Part shown: one piece after another, positions 34,408-43,868 of the stretch
How positions within the stretch are numbered: the first letter of the stretch is position 1
Layout: every line of letters starts with the position of its first letter
Assembly: GCF_018613755.1 (NCBI RefSeq)
Contig: NZ_JAGGPP010000022.1
Location: 1-64,000, forward strand
Reading direction: 5' to 3'
Origin: Arthrobacter sp. ISL-72
Lineage (GTDB): Bacteria > Actinomycetota > Actinomycetes > Actinomycetales > Micrococcaceae
Length of the DNA stretch: 64,000 bases
Translations under genes and position numbers: made by a program
The notes under the pieces: model-generated
Seen by the model: only the letters and a program-made list of their open reading frames with translations
The model's database searches: none
What the model was told of the DNA's origin: nothing

Positions 34408-35457
34408 TCACGCCGTGGAGCCGCGGACAACCAGCGAACTCTCCAGCGTCACCTGGGGCTGCTCCAGGACACGGCCTTCCATGAGGGACCGCAACTGCGC
34501 CCCGGCCTTGAGTCCTAGCGGCGTCGCGGGGAGGTGCACGCTGGTCAGGCTGGGGTTGCTCGTAGCGGAATACGGCAGGTCATCGAAACCGGCCACCGCC
34601 AGTTCTTCGGGGATCCGCGCTCCTGCCACGCGGGCTTCCTGCAGCACGCCGTAGGCATGCGTGTCGGTACCGCAGACGACGGCGGTGACGCCGTTCCGCT
34701 GCCACTGCGGCCACGCTCCGGCGAACGCCGCGGCGGCAGCCCCGACGTCGATGGTGGTGCTGATGATGCATTCTGGCGGCACTGAAATTCCGCGCGCCGC
34801 GGCCTCCTGCAGGAAGGCGTTGCGCCGCACGTCGAAGGTGGCGGTGCCGGTCACGCTGTCCACATATGCCACGCGCCCGTGACCCGAAGCCGCCAGGTGC
34901 GCCGCCAGTTCACGTGCGCCGTGCGCGACGTCAAGGTTGACCGAAGGGGCGTAGGCCTCCAGGCCCGGGGCATCGAGCAGCACCAGGGGGCCGGCAACGG
35001 ACAGCTCTTCCAGGAAGCCGGCGTCCGGGGCATCCACCAGCAGGCCCGCGGGCCGGAGCGCCATCAGCTTCCGCACGTCGTCGGCCCGGGGGAACTCGCC
35101 CGCATCGGTCACGGACAGCAGCAGCTGATATTCGGAACCGAGGGATTCCCGCACCCCGGCAATCACCTTGGCAAAAAACGGGTTGGAAATGTCCGGCGCC
35201 ACCAGGATGACAATTGAGCTCACTCCCTTGGCCAGGGAGCTGCCAATGCCGTCCACCACGTAGCCCAGCTCGGCGATGGCGTTACGCACCCGCGAAATGT
35301 TGTCCTCGGACACACGCCCGCGGGTCTTGCCGTTGGCCACCAGGGAAACGGTGGCCGTCGAGACGCCGGCGCGGGCCGCCACCATGGCTGCGGTAACCCG
35401 GGGAGCTGAGTTCCTCGGACCTCCGCCTGGGTCCTGGAGGTGCTGCACGGATTCCAT
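34408..35457 (-). CDS. LacI-family transcriptional regulator
   Basis: This 349-residue regulator has an N-terminal helix-turn-helix (VTAAMVAARAGVSTATVSLV, hinge NISRVRNAIAELGYV) and a periplasmic-binding-like effector domain (SIVILVAPDISNPFFAKVIAG, VAGFDDLPYS). ATG 35457 (MESVQHLQD) is preferred over the long upstream frame, which would run through the operator. The 33-bp palindrome at 35515-35547 lies between it and the divergent nucleoside hydrolase operon, so it probably represses both. The effector is likely a nucleoside or ribose; inferred. Confidence 0.9.
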   Translation of the reverse strand: MESVQHLQDPGGGPRNSAPRVTAAMVAARAGVSTATVSLVANGKTRGRVSEDNISRVRNAIAELGYVVDGIGSSLAKGVSSIVILVAPDISNPFFAKVIAGVRESLGSEYQLLLSVTDAGEFPRADDVRKLMALRPAGLLVDAPDAGFLEELSVAGPLVLLDAPGLEAYAPSVNLDVAHGARELAAHLAASGHGRVAYVDSVTGTATFDVRRNAFLQEAAARGISVPPECIISTTIDVGAAAAAFAGAWPQWQRNGVTAVVCGTDTHAYGVLQEARVAGARIPEELAVAGFDDLPYSATSNPSLTSVHLPATPLGLKAGAQLRSLMEGRVLEQPQVTLESSLVVRGSTA

Positions 35458-35514
35458 ACTTCGATCGTAGCGGGCGAGAGGCGTCGTTCCCGCCTTCGGC
35501 CCGGTCGATGGCAT

Positions 35515-35547
35515 CAAGCGCTTAACGTAATTCGCGTTAAGCGCTTG
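35515..35547. promoter_or_regulatory. double LacI-type operator
   Basis: CAAGCGCTTAACG (35515-35527) and its exact inverse (35535-35547) are separated by 7 bp. Each arm contains the self-palindromic AAGCGCTT, so two dimers or one tetramer could bind. It lies between the LacI gene and the nucleoside hydrolase operon. Confidence 0.8.
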
Positions 35548-35644
35548 ACGTGGATGCGCATGAAGTGCCATGATCACCCTGATTGCTTTAGCACCCTGCT
35601 AGCGCCCTTCCCTCCGGGAAAGCCCCAATGACGTGGAGATAGAC

Positions 35645-36679
35645 GTGGACCCCAACCCCGTGACCCCTGCCCGCAAGAAGATCATCCTCGATTGCGACCC
35701 CGGGCATGACGACGCCGTGGCGCTTCTGCTTGCGCACGGCAACCCTGACATCGAGCTGCTGGCCGTGACCACGGTTGTGGGCAACCAGACCCTCGATAAA
35801 GTCACCCGGAACGCCCTCTCGGTAGGCACCATCGCCGGCATCACCGGCGTCCCCTTTGCCGCAGGCTGCGGCCGGCCCCTGGTGCGCACCATCGAGACCG
35901 CGCCGGACATCCACGGCGAAACTGGCATGGACGGCCCCGCCCAGCCCGAGTCCGCCATCGAGCTGGACCCGCGCCACGCCGTAGACCTCATCATTGACAC
36001 GGTCATGGCGCACGAACCCGGCACCGTGACCCTGGTCCCCACCGCCGGCCTCACCAACATCGCGATGGCAGCCCGCAAGGAGCCGCGCATTGTTGAGCGC
36101 GTCAAGGAAGTGGTCCTCATGGGCGGCGGTTACCACGTGGGCAACTGGAGCGCCGTTGCCGAGTTCAACATCATCATCGATCCCGAGGCCGCGCACATTG
36201 TGTTCAACGAGAAGTGGCCCGTGGTGATGGTCGGCCTGGACCTCACCCACCAGGCGCTGGCCACCCCCGAGGTCGTCGAAAAGATCGCAGCCGTGGGCAC
36301 CGGGCCCGCCAGGTTCGTGATGGAACTGATGGAGTTCTTCACCAAGACCTACAAGGACGCCCAGGGCTTCGACTACCCGCCCGTTCACGATCCCTGCGCC
36401 GTCGCCTACGTGATCGACCCGAGCATCGTCAGCACCCGCAAGGTCCCGGTGGGCATCGAACTGCAGGGCAAACTGACCCTCGGCATGACGGTGGCAGATT
36501 TCCGTGCCCCGGCGCCCGCCGACTGCAACACCTCCGTGGCCGTCGACCTGGACCATGGACGGTTCTGGGACCTCGTCGTCGACGCGCTCGTCCGGATCGG
36601 GGAGCCCGGGGAACCCCGGCAGCCCGAACACGCCGCCGCACCCGCGCATGCCGGCGCGGCAGCCGGAGGGGTCAAGTAA
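35645..36679 (+). CDS. nucleoside hydrolase (IunH/RihA family)
   Basis: This ~344-residue enzyme hydrolyses the N-glycosidic bond of ribonucleosides to base and ribose. The Ca2+-binding motif DCDPGHDDA appears near the N-terminus, with VLMGGGYHVGNW, AEFNIIIDPEAA and HDPCAVAYV further on. GTG 35645 has GGAGA at proper distance; GTG 35633 is the longer option. The transporter begins immediately after its stop and a ribokinase follows, forming an import-hydrolyse-phosphorylate operon. A C-terminal Ala/His/Pro-rich tail is unusual. Confidence 0.9.
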   Translation: MDPNPVTPARKKIILDCDPGHDDAVALLLAHGNPDIELLAVTTVVGNQTLDKVTRNALSVGTIAGITGVPFAAGCGRPLVRTIETAPDIHGETGMDGPAQPESAIELDPRHAVDLIIDTVMAHEPGTVTLVPTAGLTNIAMAARKEPRIVERVKEVVLMGGGYHVGNWSAVAEFNIIIDPEAAHIVFNEKWPVVMVGLDLTHQALATPEVVEKIAAVGTGPARFVMELMEFFTKTYKDAQGFDYPPVHDPCAVAYVIDPSIVSTRKVPVGIELQGKLTLGMTVADFRAPAPADCNTSVAVDLDHGRFWDLVVDALVRIGEPGEPRQPEHAAAPAHAGAAAGGVK

Positions 36680-38107
36680 ATGACTGCCATTGTCACTGAA
36701 ACCAAAACAACCCGCGGCAACGTCACCGCCCTGATGGTCGCCCTGCTGGCAGCCTGCGTGGCTTTCCAGCTCAACGCGTCCATGCTCAGTCCGGCCCTCG
36801 TGACCATGGGGAACGAACTGAACACCGACCAGGCCGTCATCGGCCTGTCCCAGACCTGGTTCTTCACCGCCGCCGCGTTGTTCTCCCTCTTCCTACCGCG
36901 CCTCAGCGACATCATCGGCCGCAAGAAGATCCTGATCGGCATGATGCTGCTGATGGCCATCGGCTCGGTCATTGCCGCACTCGCCCCGGACGTCACGTGG
37001 CTCTTCGTCGGACGCATCATCCAGGGCGTCAGCGGCCCCACCGTACCGCTGTGCCTCATCATGCTGCGCTCCGCCGTCAGCAGCCCGCGCAAATACGGCA
37101 CGCTCATGGGCCTCATCACCGCCGTCAACGGCGGCGTGGCCGGCGTCGACTCCTTCGTGGGCGGCTACTTCGCGGAACACTTCGGCTTCCGCAGCATCTT
37201 CTGGCTTATGGTGGTCCTGGCGCTGGTGGCCACGGCCCTGATCGCGTTCCTTGCCGGCGAGAGCAAGCCGGCGGCCGGCACCACCATGGACTGGCTCGGC
37301 GTGTTCTTCATCGTGGTCGCCGTCGGCGCCCTGCTCACCGCCCTCAACGAAGGTTCCAAGCTGGTCGGAGGTTTCTCGGCCGGCACCCTGGTGCTGGCGC
37401 TCGGGCTGGTGGCGGTGGCCGCCGTCGCGTTCCTTGCCTTTTGGCGGACGGAAAAGCGGTCCACGCAGCCCATGGTGGAAACCGTCCATCTCCGCCAGCG
37501 CTCCACCTGGGCTCCGCTGCTGACCACCACGCTGACGATGACGGGCATTTTCGCCATCATCAACGGCATCGTCCCCGCCTATGTGCAGGCAGCCGCTCCG
37601 GGCTTTGGTGTTGGTCCCACCGAGATGTCGCTGATCATCCTGACCCCCTACGCGCTGCTCGGCTGGGTGGTCGGCCCGCTCAGCGGCAGGCTGGCGCCGG
37701 TGCTGGGCTACACCAAGGTGCTGCGGGTCGGCCTGCTGGGCAGCATCGCCGCTCTTGCCGTCATCGCCTTCTTCGGCCTGGACAGCCTGCCGATGATGAT
37801 CGCCGGCACGGTCTTGCTGGGCATCATGTACGCCGGTACGGTCAACATCATGCTGAACGGACTCGGAGTTGTGCTCTCGCCCGCCGGTAACCCCGGTTTC
37901 CTGCCCGGTATGAACGCGGGCGCCTTCAACCTCGGCGCCGGGCTGAGCTTCCTGGTGCTGCCCGCCGTGCTGGTGGCAACCTCCGCCCTCGGGGATGCCA
38001 AGGCGTCGTACCTGACCGTCGTCGTGGTCGGCCTCGTCATCACTGTTGCGGCCTTCGGCGCCTCGCTGCTGATCCCCAAGCCGGTTGAGGCAGAGGTGGC
38101 CGAATGA
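36680..38107 (+). CDS. MFS transporter, probably nucleoside or ribose uptake
   Basis: This 475-residue major-facilitator protein has about 14 hydrophobic segments, the motif LSDIIGRKKILIG between the early helices, and GRIIQGVSGPTVPLC. It starts directly after the nucleoside hydrolase stop and overlaps the ribokinase gene by ATGA. Placement suggests nucleoside import; sequence alone gives only the MFS (drug:H+ antiporter-2-like) fold. Confidence 0.82.
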   Translation: MTAIVTETKTTRGNVTALMVALLAACVAFQLNASMLSPALVTMGNELNTDQAVIGLSQTWFFTAAALFSLFLPRLSDIIGRKKILIGMMLLMAIGSVIAALAPDVTWLFVGRIIQGVSGPTVPLCLIMLRSAVSSPRKYGTLMGLITAVNGGVAGVDSFVGGYFAEHFGFRSIFWLMVVLALVATALIAFLAGESKPAAGTTMDWLGVFFIVVAVGALLTALNEGSKLVGGFSAGTLVLALGLVAVAAVAFLAFWRTEKRSTQPMVETVHLRQRSTWAPLLTTTLTMTGIFAIINGIVPAYVQAAAPGFGVGPTEMSLIILTPYALLGWVVGPLSGRLAPVLGYTKVLRVGLLGSIAALAVIAFFGLDSLPMMIAGTVLLGIMYAGTVNIMLNGLGVVLSPAGNPGFLPGMNAGAFNLGAGLSFLVLPAVLVATSALGDAKASYLTVVVVGLVITVAAFGASLLIPKPVEAEVAE

Positions 38108-39069
38108 GCGCCGGAACAGCCGGAGCGCACGGCCGGATCGTCGTCGTCGGGTCCCTCAATGCCGACCTGACCATCTACTGCGAACGGCTCCCGCTGCCGG
38201 GCGAGACGGTCCACGGCGCCGGTTTCGCGGTCAACCCCGGCGGCAAGAGCGCAAACCAGGCCGTGGCGGCCAGCCTGTTGGGCGGCGCGGTTAGCCTCAT
38301 CGGTGCAGTGGGGGACGACGCCAACGGCGAGATGCTCCTGTCCTCCACTGCCGGGGCGGGTGTGGATATCTCGCACGTGCGCACGTCCCATGCCGCCGCT
38401 ACGGGAGTCGCCGCCATCTCGGTGGACTCGCACGGCGAGAACAACATCATCATTTCCGCCGGCGCCAACGGCACCCTTGCTCCCGCCGACGTCGCGGCGT
38501 CCGCGGACGCGTTCGACGGCGCCGCCGTGGTCTGCCTCTGCCTGGAGGTCAGTCTCGAAACCGTCGTGGCGGCCGCCCGGAGGGGGCACGACGCCGGCGC
38601 GACAGTCCTGCTGAACCTCTCGCCGTACGGCGAGATCCCACAGGAACTGGCGGAGCTGACCGATGTCCTGCTGGTCAACGCGCACGAGGCCTCGCTTTTC
38701 CTCGGGTCGGGCGATATGCCCGGCGCCGAAGCGGACGACGCCGACTGGTACCGGGTCCGGGAGCGCTTCGCCGAACGCGGGCTGCAGCGGGCGCTGGTCA
38801 CTCTCGGGGCCAGCGGTTCGGTGGTGCTGGACTCGAAGGCCACCGGAACGGAACGCGTTACCCGCATCTCCCCGGTCAAGGTCAAAGCCGTGGACACCAC
38901 GGGAGCCGGCGACGCGTTCACCGGAGCCGTGGCCGCGCGGCTGGCCGCCGGGGAACCCCTGGCCGAAGCCGCAGCCTTTGCCTCGACCGCCGCGGCGCTC
39001 GCCGCCACACGGAAGGGCACCCAGGCTGCCTACGCCGAAGTGGCCGACGTGGAGCGCATGCGGCCATAG
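38104..39069 (+). CDS. ribokinase-like PfkB family kinase
   Basis: This 321-residue PfkB kinase has VVVGSLNADLTIYC at the N-terminus, NPGGKSANQAVAAS (sugar-binding GGK..N) and the C-terminal catalytic AVDTTGAGDAFTGAV with the base Asp. It overlaps the transporter stop as ATGA. It would phosphorylate ribose freed by the nucleoside hydrolase to ribose-5-phosphate. Confidence 0.88.
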   Translation: MSAGTAGAHGRIVVVGSLNADLTIYCERLPLPGETVHGAGFAVNPGGKSANQAVAASLLGGAVSLIGAVGDDANGEMLLSSTAGAGVDISHVRTSHAAATGVAAISVDSHGENNIIISAGANGTLAPADVAASADAFDGAAVVCLCLEVSLETVVAAARRGHDAGATVLLNLSPYGEIPQELAELTDVLLVNAHEASLFLGSGDMPGAEADDADWYRVRERFAERGLQRALVTLGASGSVVLDSKATGTERVTRISPVKVKAVDTTGAGDAFTGAVAARLAAGEPLAEAAAFASTAAALAATRKGTQAAYAEVADVERMRP

Positions 39070-39081
39070 CGCTGTCTTGTT

Positions 39082-39108
39082 CCGGGCGTGCCGGTTAGGC
39101 GCGCCCGG
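39082..39108. terminator. hairpin between convergent ribokinase and GntR genes
   Basis: CCGGGCGTGCC (39082-39092) pairs with GGCGCGCCCGG (39098-39108), with one wobble pair and a 5-nt loop. It is placed to end both converging transcripts. Confidence 0.6.
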
Positions 39109-39132
39109 GCCGGCCCGCCCTGCCGGCAGTTC

Positions 39133-39834
39133 CTACTCGCCGTGGACTTCCGCCTGCTTTTCTTCTGAGCGGTTCAGATAGGCCAGCATCAGCTCCGCGG
39201 CCCGGTCCAGCTCTCCGGCCTCCAGGGCATTACAGATCTCCTCGTTGTCCTTGAGGTAACGGCTGTAGAAGTGCCCGTCCAGGGTGGCCTTGTGGAAGAA
39301 CAGCCGCATCTCGGCAAGGACCTGCGCCATGATGCTGTTCAGCCGGCGGCTTCCCGCCAGGGCCACAATTGCGCCGTGGAAATGCTGGTTGGCGGTGCCC
39401 AGCCCCTCATCGTCGTTCGCGGCGGCCGCGCGTTTGCCCTCCTCAACCGCCGCCCGGACGTCCGCCACAGCTTCCGGGCTGCCGCCGCCGCGGATGGCGC
39501 TGACCTCAATGGCCCGGCGGACGGTGTAAACATCGTGGATGTCGCCGGGCTCCAGGCTCGCCACGAAAACCCCGCGGTTCGGGTGCCGGACCACCAGCCG
39601 TTCGCTGGCCAGCTCTGCGAAGGCCTCGCGGACCGTGTTTCGGGAGACGCCAAGGTCCTCCGCGATGGTGGATTCGGTCAGCCGCGTGCCCGGAAGCAGG
39701 ATTCCTTCCGCCAGTTGCAGGCGCAGTTCATCCGCCACCCTGTCCGCCACTGAAGGGACGGCTACGCGCAGGCGGGCAGCGGCACTGGAAGCACCGCGGG
39801 AGGTGCCTTGGAGTGCTGTTTCTGAAGTGGCCAT
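39133..39834 (-). CDS. GntR/FCD-family regulator of the pxp-like operon
   Basis: This ~233-residue regulator has a winged helix (SVADRVADELRLQLAEGILL, SRNTVREAFAELASERLVV) and an FCD domain (YTVRRAIEVSAI, ANQHFHGAIVALAGSRRLN). ATG 39834 is chosen; the frame extends to 39861. It diverges from pxpA, with a perfect 17-bp palindrome in between, so it probably represses the oxoprolinase-like operon. It is only distantly related to the two regulators at 11-15 kb. Confidence 0.87.
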   Translation of the reverse strand: MATSETALQGTSRGASSAAARLRVAVPSVADRVADELRLQLAEGILLPGTRLTESTIAEDLGVSRNTVREAFAELASERLVVRHPNRGVFVASLEPGDIHDVYTVRRAIEVSAIRGGGSPEAVADVRAAVEEGKRAAAANDDEGLGTANQHFHGAIVALAGSRRLNSIMAQVLAEMRLFFHKATLDGHFYSRYLKDNEEICNALEAGELDRAAELMLAYLNRSEEKQAEVHGE

Positions 39835-39873
39835 ACTCCAGAATTTACACGATCGCCACATCGTTGAATCAAA

Positions 39874-39890
39874 GGATTGTTGAACAATCC
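39874..39890. promoter_or_regulatory. GntR operator GGATTGTT-G-AACAATCC
   Basis: This is a perfect 8-bp inverted repeat with a 1-bp centre, between the divergent GntR and pxpA genes. It is the probable binding site of the adjacent regulator. Confidence 0.75.
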
Positions 39891-39940
39891 GGAAAATTGG
39901 TGCATCCTAGTAGAGCAACATCAATGAGACGAGGATCACA

Positions 39941-40699
39941 ATGGCTTACATGGACCTGAACAGCGACGTCGGCGAATCCTTCGGCCGCTGGACTCTGGGC
40001 GATGACACGGCGATGTTCCGGTCCGTGTCCAGCGCGAACGTGGCCTGCGGATTCCATGCAGGTGATCCCACGGTCATCCGTCGCACCTGCCGGGAAGCTG
40101 TGGCGGCAGGTGTGACCATCGGGGCCCATGTTGGCTACCGTGACCTCGCAGGTTTCGGCCGCCGTTTCATGGACGTGGATCCAAACGAACTGGCTGACGA
40201 CGTCGTCTACCAGATCGGGGCGCTGCAGGCGCTGGCCGCCACGGAAGGCGGACGCGTCCGCTACGTCAAGCCGCACGGCGGCCTGTACAACGCGATCGTT
40301 TCCCACACCGCACAGGCACGCGCCGTCGTCGACGCCGTCAAGTCGGTCGATCCGGCACTGCCCATCCTCGGCCTGCCCGGTTCGGAAGTGCTGCGGCTCG
40401 CAGAGGCCGCCGGACTCCGCGCCGTTTCCGAAGCGTTCGCCGACCGCGCCTACAACGCCGACGGCACGCTCGTCTCCCGGTCGCTTCCGGGAGCCGTGCT
40501 GCATGACCCGGACGAAGTGGCTGAACATGTCCTGCGCATGGCCGCCGACTCCGCCATCCGCACCACGGACGGCTCCATCCTGAAAATCGACGCAGACAGC
40601 ATCTGCGTCCACGGCGATTCCCCCGGAGCCGTTGCCATGGCAGGCGCAGTAAAGGCTGCCTTAACCGGCGCCGGCATCAGCATAAGGGCCTTCGCCTAA
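39941..40699 (+). CDS. pxpA: 5-oxoprolinase subunit A (LamB/YcsF family)
   Basis: This 252-residue LamB/YcsF protein has MDLNSDVGESFGRW, NVACGFHAGDP, GAHVGYRDLAGFGRR and KPHGGLYN, all family hallmarks. PxpA works with PxpB and PxpC in ATP-dependent opening of 5-oxoproline to glutamate. GAGGAT precedes the ATG. It is first in an operon with an MHS transporter, a fused PxpB-PxpC protein and a biotin carboxylase. Confidence 0.9.
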   Translation: MAYMDLNSDVGESFGRWTLGDDTAMFRSVSSANVACGFHAGDPTVIRRTCREAVAAGVTIGAHVGYRDLAGFGRRFMDVDPNELADDVVYQIGALQALAATEGGRVRYVKPHGGLYNAIVSHTAQARAVVDAVKSVDPALPILGLPGSEVLRLAEAAGLRAVSEAFADRAYNADGTLVSRSLPGAVLHDPDEVAEHVLRMAADSAIRTTDGSILKIDADSICVHGDSPGAVAMAGAVKAALTGAGISIRAFA

Positions 40700-40764
40700 T
40701 CCGCCTTCGCCTAATCCCACCAATGACCCACCAGGCAGCACCACCGCACACCTGAAGGAAAACC

Positions 40765-42096
40765 ATGACCACACACCCAACGGCCGCGCGCACCGGCCGA
40801 AAGATCCCGCCCGGAGCCCTCAAGGCGTACATTGCCAGCCTCACCGGAACCTCGCTGGAGTACTACGACTTTGCCATCTACTCGGTGGCTTCGGCCCTGG
40901 TCTTCCCCAAGATCTTCTTCCCCGGCAATGACGAGTTCGTGGGCCTCCTGCTCTCCTTCTCCGCCTTCGCCGTGGGCTACCTCGCCCGTCCAATCGGCGG
41001 TGTGGTCTTCGGCCGTCTGGGGGACAAGATCGGCCGCAAGCACGTCCTGGTGGTGACCCTCATGCTGATCGGTGCCGCCACGGTGCTCATCGGCCTGCTT
41101 CCCGACTACACGGTGATCGGCGTGGCTGCACCTACGCTCCTGGTGCTCCTTCGTCTGGCCCAGGGCATCGGCGTAGGCGGCGAATGGGGCGGCGCCGTCC
41201 TGCTCTCCAGCGAATTCGGTGACGCCCACAAGCGCGGTTTCTGGTCCTCGGCGGCACAGATCGGCCCGCCCGCCGGCAACCTGATGGCCAACGGCGTCCT
41301 GGCCATGCTCGCGGCGACGCTCAGCACCGAAGCCTTCCTCTCCTGGGGCTGGCGCGTGGCCTTCCTCGCCTCGGCGCTGCTGGTGGTCTTTGGCCTGATT
41401 ATCCGGCTCAAGCTGGAAGAAACCCCGGTGTTCAAAGCCATCCAGGCCCACGGTGAACAGCCCAAGGCTCCCATCACCGAGGTGTTCACCAAGGAACCCC
41501 GCGCCCTCGTTTCCGCCGCCCTGTCCCGGGTCTGCCCGGACATCCTCTACGCCCTGTTCACTGTCTTCGTGGCCGTCTATGCCACCAAGGAACTCGGCAT
41601 GACCACGGGCAACGTCCTCACTGCCATCCTGATCGGCTCGGCGTTCCAGCTGTTCCTGATCCCGCTTGCTGGCGCCGTCACGGACCGCTTCAACCGCCGC
41701 CTCGTCTACGGCATCGCCGCCGTGGGCACTGCACTCTACGTCCCGCTGTTCTTCCTCATGATCGAGGGCAAGTCCGTGCTGATGCTGACCATCGGCGTCG
41801 TGATCGGCCTGGCCTTCCACGCCTTTATGTACGGCCCGCAGGCCGCCTACATCACCGAGCAGTTCCCGGCCCGCCTGCGCTACGCCGGCAGCTCACTGGC
41901 CTACACGCTGGCCGGCGTGATCGGCGGCGCGGTGGCACCGCTGATCTTCACCGCGCTCTACGCGGCCTCGGGTGACTGGTTCCTGATCGCGGCCTACCTG
42001 CTGGTTGCCTCCGCAGTCACCGTGGTGGGCCTGGCCATCGGCCGGAATCCGCAGACCGCCGAAGAAGAGCGCCTCCTGCAGGACTCAAGCGCCTAG
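40765..42096 (+). CDS. MFS transporter of the metabolite:H+ symporter (MHS) family
   Basis: This 443-residue protein has the MHS hallmarks SLTGTSLEYYDFAIYS in helix 1, YLARPIGGVVFGRLGDKIGRK after helix 2, and LLRLAQGIGVGGEWGGA. Family members take up carboxylates, proline or betaine. AAGGA precedes the ATG. Its place between pxpA and pxpBC suggests uptake of 5-oxoproline or a related acid; inferred. Confidence 0.88.
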   Translation: MTTHPTAARTGRKIPPGALKAYIASLTGTSLEYYDFAIYSVASALVFPKIFFPGNDEFVGLLLSFSAFAVGYLARPIGGVVFGRLGDKIGRKHVLVVTLMLIGAATVLIGLLPDYTVIGVAAPTLLVLLRLAQGIGVGGEWGGAVLLSSEFGDAHKRGFWSSAAQIGPPAGNLMANGVLAMLAATLSTEAFLSWGWRVAFLASALLVVFGLIIRLKLEETPVFKAIQAHGEQPKAPITEVFTKEPRALVSAALSRVCPDILYALFTVFVAVYATKELGMTTGNVLTAILIGSAFQLFLIPLAGAVTDRFNRRLVYGIAAVGTALYVPLFFLMIEGKSVLMLTIGVVIGLAFHAFMYGPQAAYITEQFPARLRYAGSSLAYTLAGVIGGAVAPLIFTALYAASGDWFLIAAYLLVASAVTVVGLAIGRNPQTAEEERLLQDSSA

Positions 42097-42134
42097 CGCG
42101 CGGTCCGCCCGCCCCGTATCAGGCGCCAACAACG

Positions 42135-43868
42135 ATGAAAGCAGCAGCAATGGAAACCCTGACCGTGAACAAGGTCCTCTCGGTGCGGCCGGTGGGAACG
42201 CACGCGGTGCTCGCGGAGCTGTCCGGCCTGCAGGACGTCCTGGCCCTGCAGGCCCTGCTCCTGGAATCACCCCTTCCCGGGCAGGTTGACGTGCTCGCGG
42301 CGGCGCAGACCGTTATGGTCCGCGCCGAATCGCCGGCGGCTGCCCGCCGCCTGGCCGCTCGCCTGCTGGAATTGGACCTCACCGCTCCCGCCAGACAGGA
42401 CGGCGGCCTGGTTTACATCGATACCGTGTACGACGGCGAGGACCTCGCCGAAGTGGGCCGGCTTACCGGCCTGGGACCCGACGGCGTTATTGCGGCCCAT
42501 ACCGGCCAGGTCTGGACGGTGGCGTTCGCCGGGTTCGCACCCGGGTTCGGCTACATGGTGGGGGAGAACAAGGCCCTGGAAGTGCCGCGCCGGAGCTCAC
42601 CCCGCACCGCCGTGCCCGCCGGGTCCGTAGCCCTGGCCGGCAACTATTCTGCGGTGTACCCGCGCAGCTCCCCGGGGGGCTGGCAACTGATTGGCCGTAC
42701 CGGGGCACGCATGTGGGACCTGGACCGGGCCGAGCCGGCGCTCGCCAGCCCGGGTCACCGCGTCCGGTTCCGCGCCGTCAGGGATGTGGTGACCATGGCC
42801 CCGGAACCGGAGGTTTCGGACGCTGCGGCTCCCGGGGCCTCGCCCGCCCGGGAGGAAACTCGCTCCGGCCTCAGGATCATCTCGCCCGGACTTCAGAGTC
42901 TCATCCAGGACCTCGGCCGGCACGGCCACTCCACCCTGGGAGTCTCCGCCGCCGGTGCACTGGACCGCGCGTCACTGCGCCGGGCCAACCGGCTGGTGGG
43001 CAACAGCCCCTCCGCCGCCGCTATCGAAAGCGTGGCCGGCGGGCTGCGGGTCCAGGCTGTGGGGGACCAAGTCCTGGCCGTGACAGGGGCGCCGTCGGCA
43101 CTGACGGTCCACACGCCGTCGGACGATGAGCCTGGCGTTGACTCCACCGCTGTATCAGGCACGGAGGCCGAAAAGCCGGCGCGCCGGCGCAGCGTTCCCA
43201 TGGCCACCCCGTTCGCGTTGCTTGACGGCGAAATCCTGACCCTGGGAGCACCCCAGTCAGGGTTCCGCAGCTACCTTGCCGTCCGCGGCGGAGTGGACGC
43301 GGCTCCGGTGCTGGGCAGCCGTTCCACAGACACCATGTCCGGCATCGGTCCGGCGCCGCTTGCAGCAGGCCAACAGCTGGCGGCCGGCGACGACACCGAG
43401 TCCGGCGTGGTGGGCAACCCCGAACTCCAGCCGGACTTTCCGCGGGACGGCGTCACCGTGCTGGACATCGTCCCGGGCCCGCGCGCGGACTGGTTCGACA
43501 AAGGCGCCATGGACTCCCTCTGCGGGCAGGACTGGGTAGTGAAGCCGCAGTCCAACCGCGTGGGCATGCGGCTGGACGGCACGCCCCTGCAACGGAGCCG
43601 GCACGGCGAACTGCCCAGCGAAGGGACCGTGGCCGGAGCCATCCAGGTTCCGCCCGAGGGCCTGCCCGTCCTCTTCCTGGCCGACCACCCGATCACCGGC
43701 GGCTACCCCGTGATCGGCGTCGTGGTGGACCACCAGCTGGACCTGGCCGCCCAGGTGCCCATCGGCGGCACCATCCGCTTCCGCTGTTTTTCCGAAGAGG
43801 CCTCTCCACAGCAGGGTTCTGCCCAGCAAACTTCCCGAACCGATTCCCAAGAAAAAGTGAGTAACTGA
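42135..43868 (+). CDS. fused 5-oxoprolinase subunits B and C (KipI-KipA; carboxyltransferase-like)
   Basis: This 577-residue fusion has an N-terminal PxpB/KipI domain to about residue 220 (VAFAGFAPGFGYMVGE, RTAVPAGSVALAGNYSAVYP, GGWQLIGRT). The C-terminal PxpC/KipA domain runs from about 245 (ISPGLQSLIQDLGRHGHS, GAPQSGFRSYLAVRGG, QSNRVGMRLDG). KipA domains resemble the carboxyltransferase part of urea amidolyase. The start is uncertain: ATG 42135 has a weak upstream signal and 42150 is possible. It overlaps the biotin carboxylase start by one base (TGATG). Confidence 0.88.
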   Translation: MKAAAMETLTVNKVLSVRPVGTHAVLAELSGLQDVLALQALLLESPLPGQVDVLAAAQTVMVRAESPAAARRLAARLLELDLTAPARQDGGLVYIDTVYDGEDLAEVGRLTGLGPDGVIAAHTGQVWTVAFAGFAPGFGYMVGENKALEVPRRSSPRTAVPAGSVALAGNYSAVYPRSSPGGWQLIGRTGARMWDLDRAEPALASPGHRVRFRAVRDVVTMAPEPEVSDAAAPGASPAREETRSGLRIISPGLQSLIQDLGRHGHSTLGVSAAGALDRASLRRANRLVGNSPSAAAIESVAGGLRVQAVGDQVLAVTGAPSALTVHTPSDDEPGVDSTAVSGTEAEKPARRRSVPMATPFALLDGEILTLGAPQSGFRSYLAVRGGVDAAPVLGSRSTDTMSGIGPAPLAAGQQLAAGDDTESGVVGNPELQPDFPRDGVTVLDIVPGPRADWFDKGAMDSLCGQDWVVKPQSNRVGMRLDGTPLQRSRHGELPSEGTVAGAIQVPPEGLPVLFLADHPITGGYPVIGVVVDHQLDLAAQVPIGGTIRFRCFSEEASPQQGSAQQTSRTDSQEKVSN

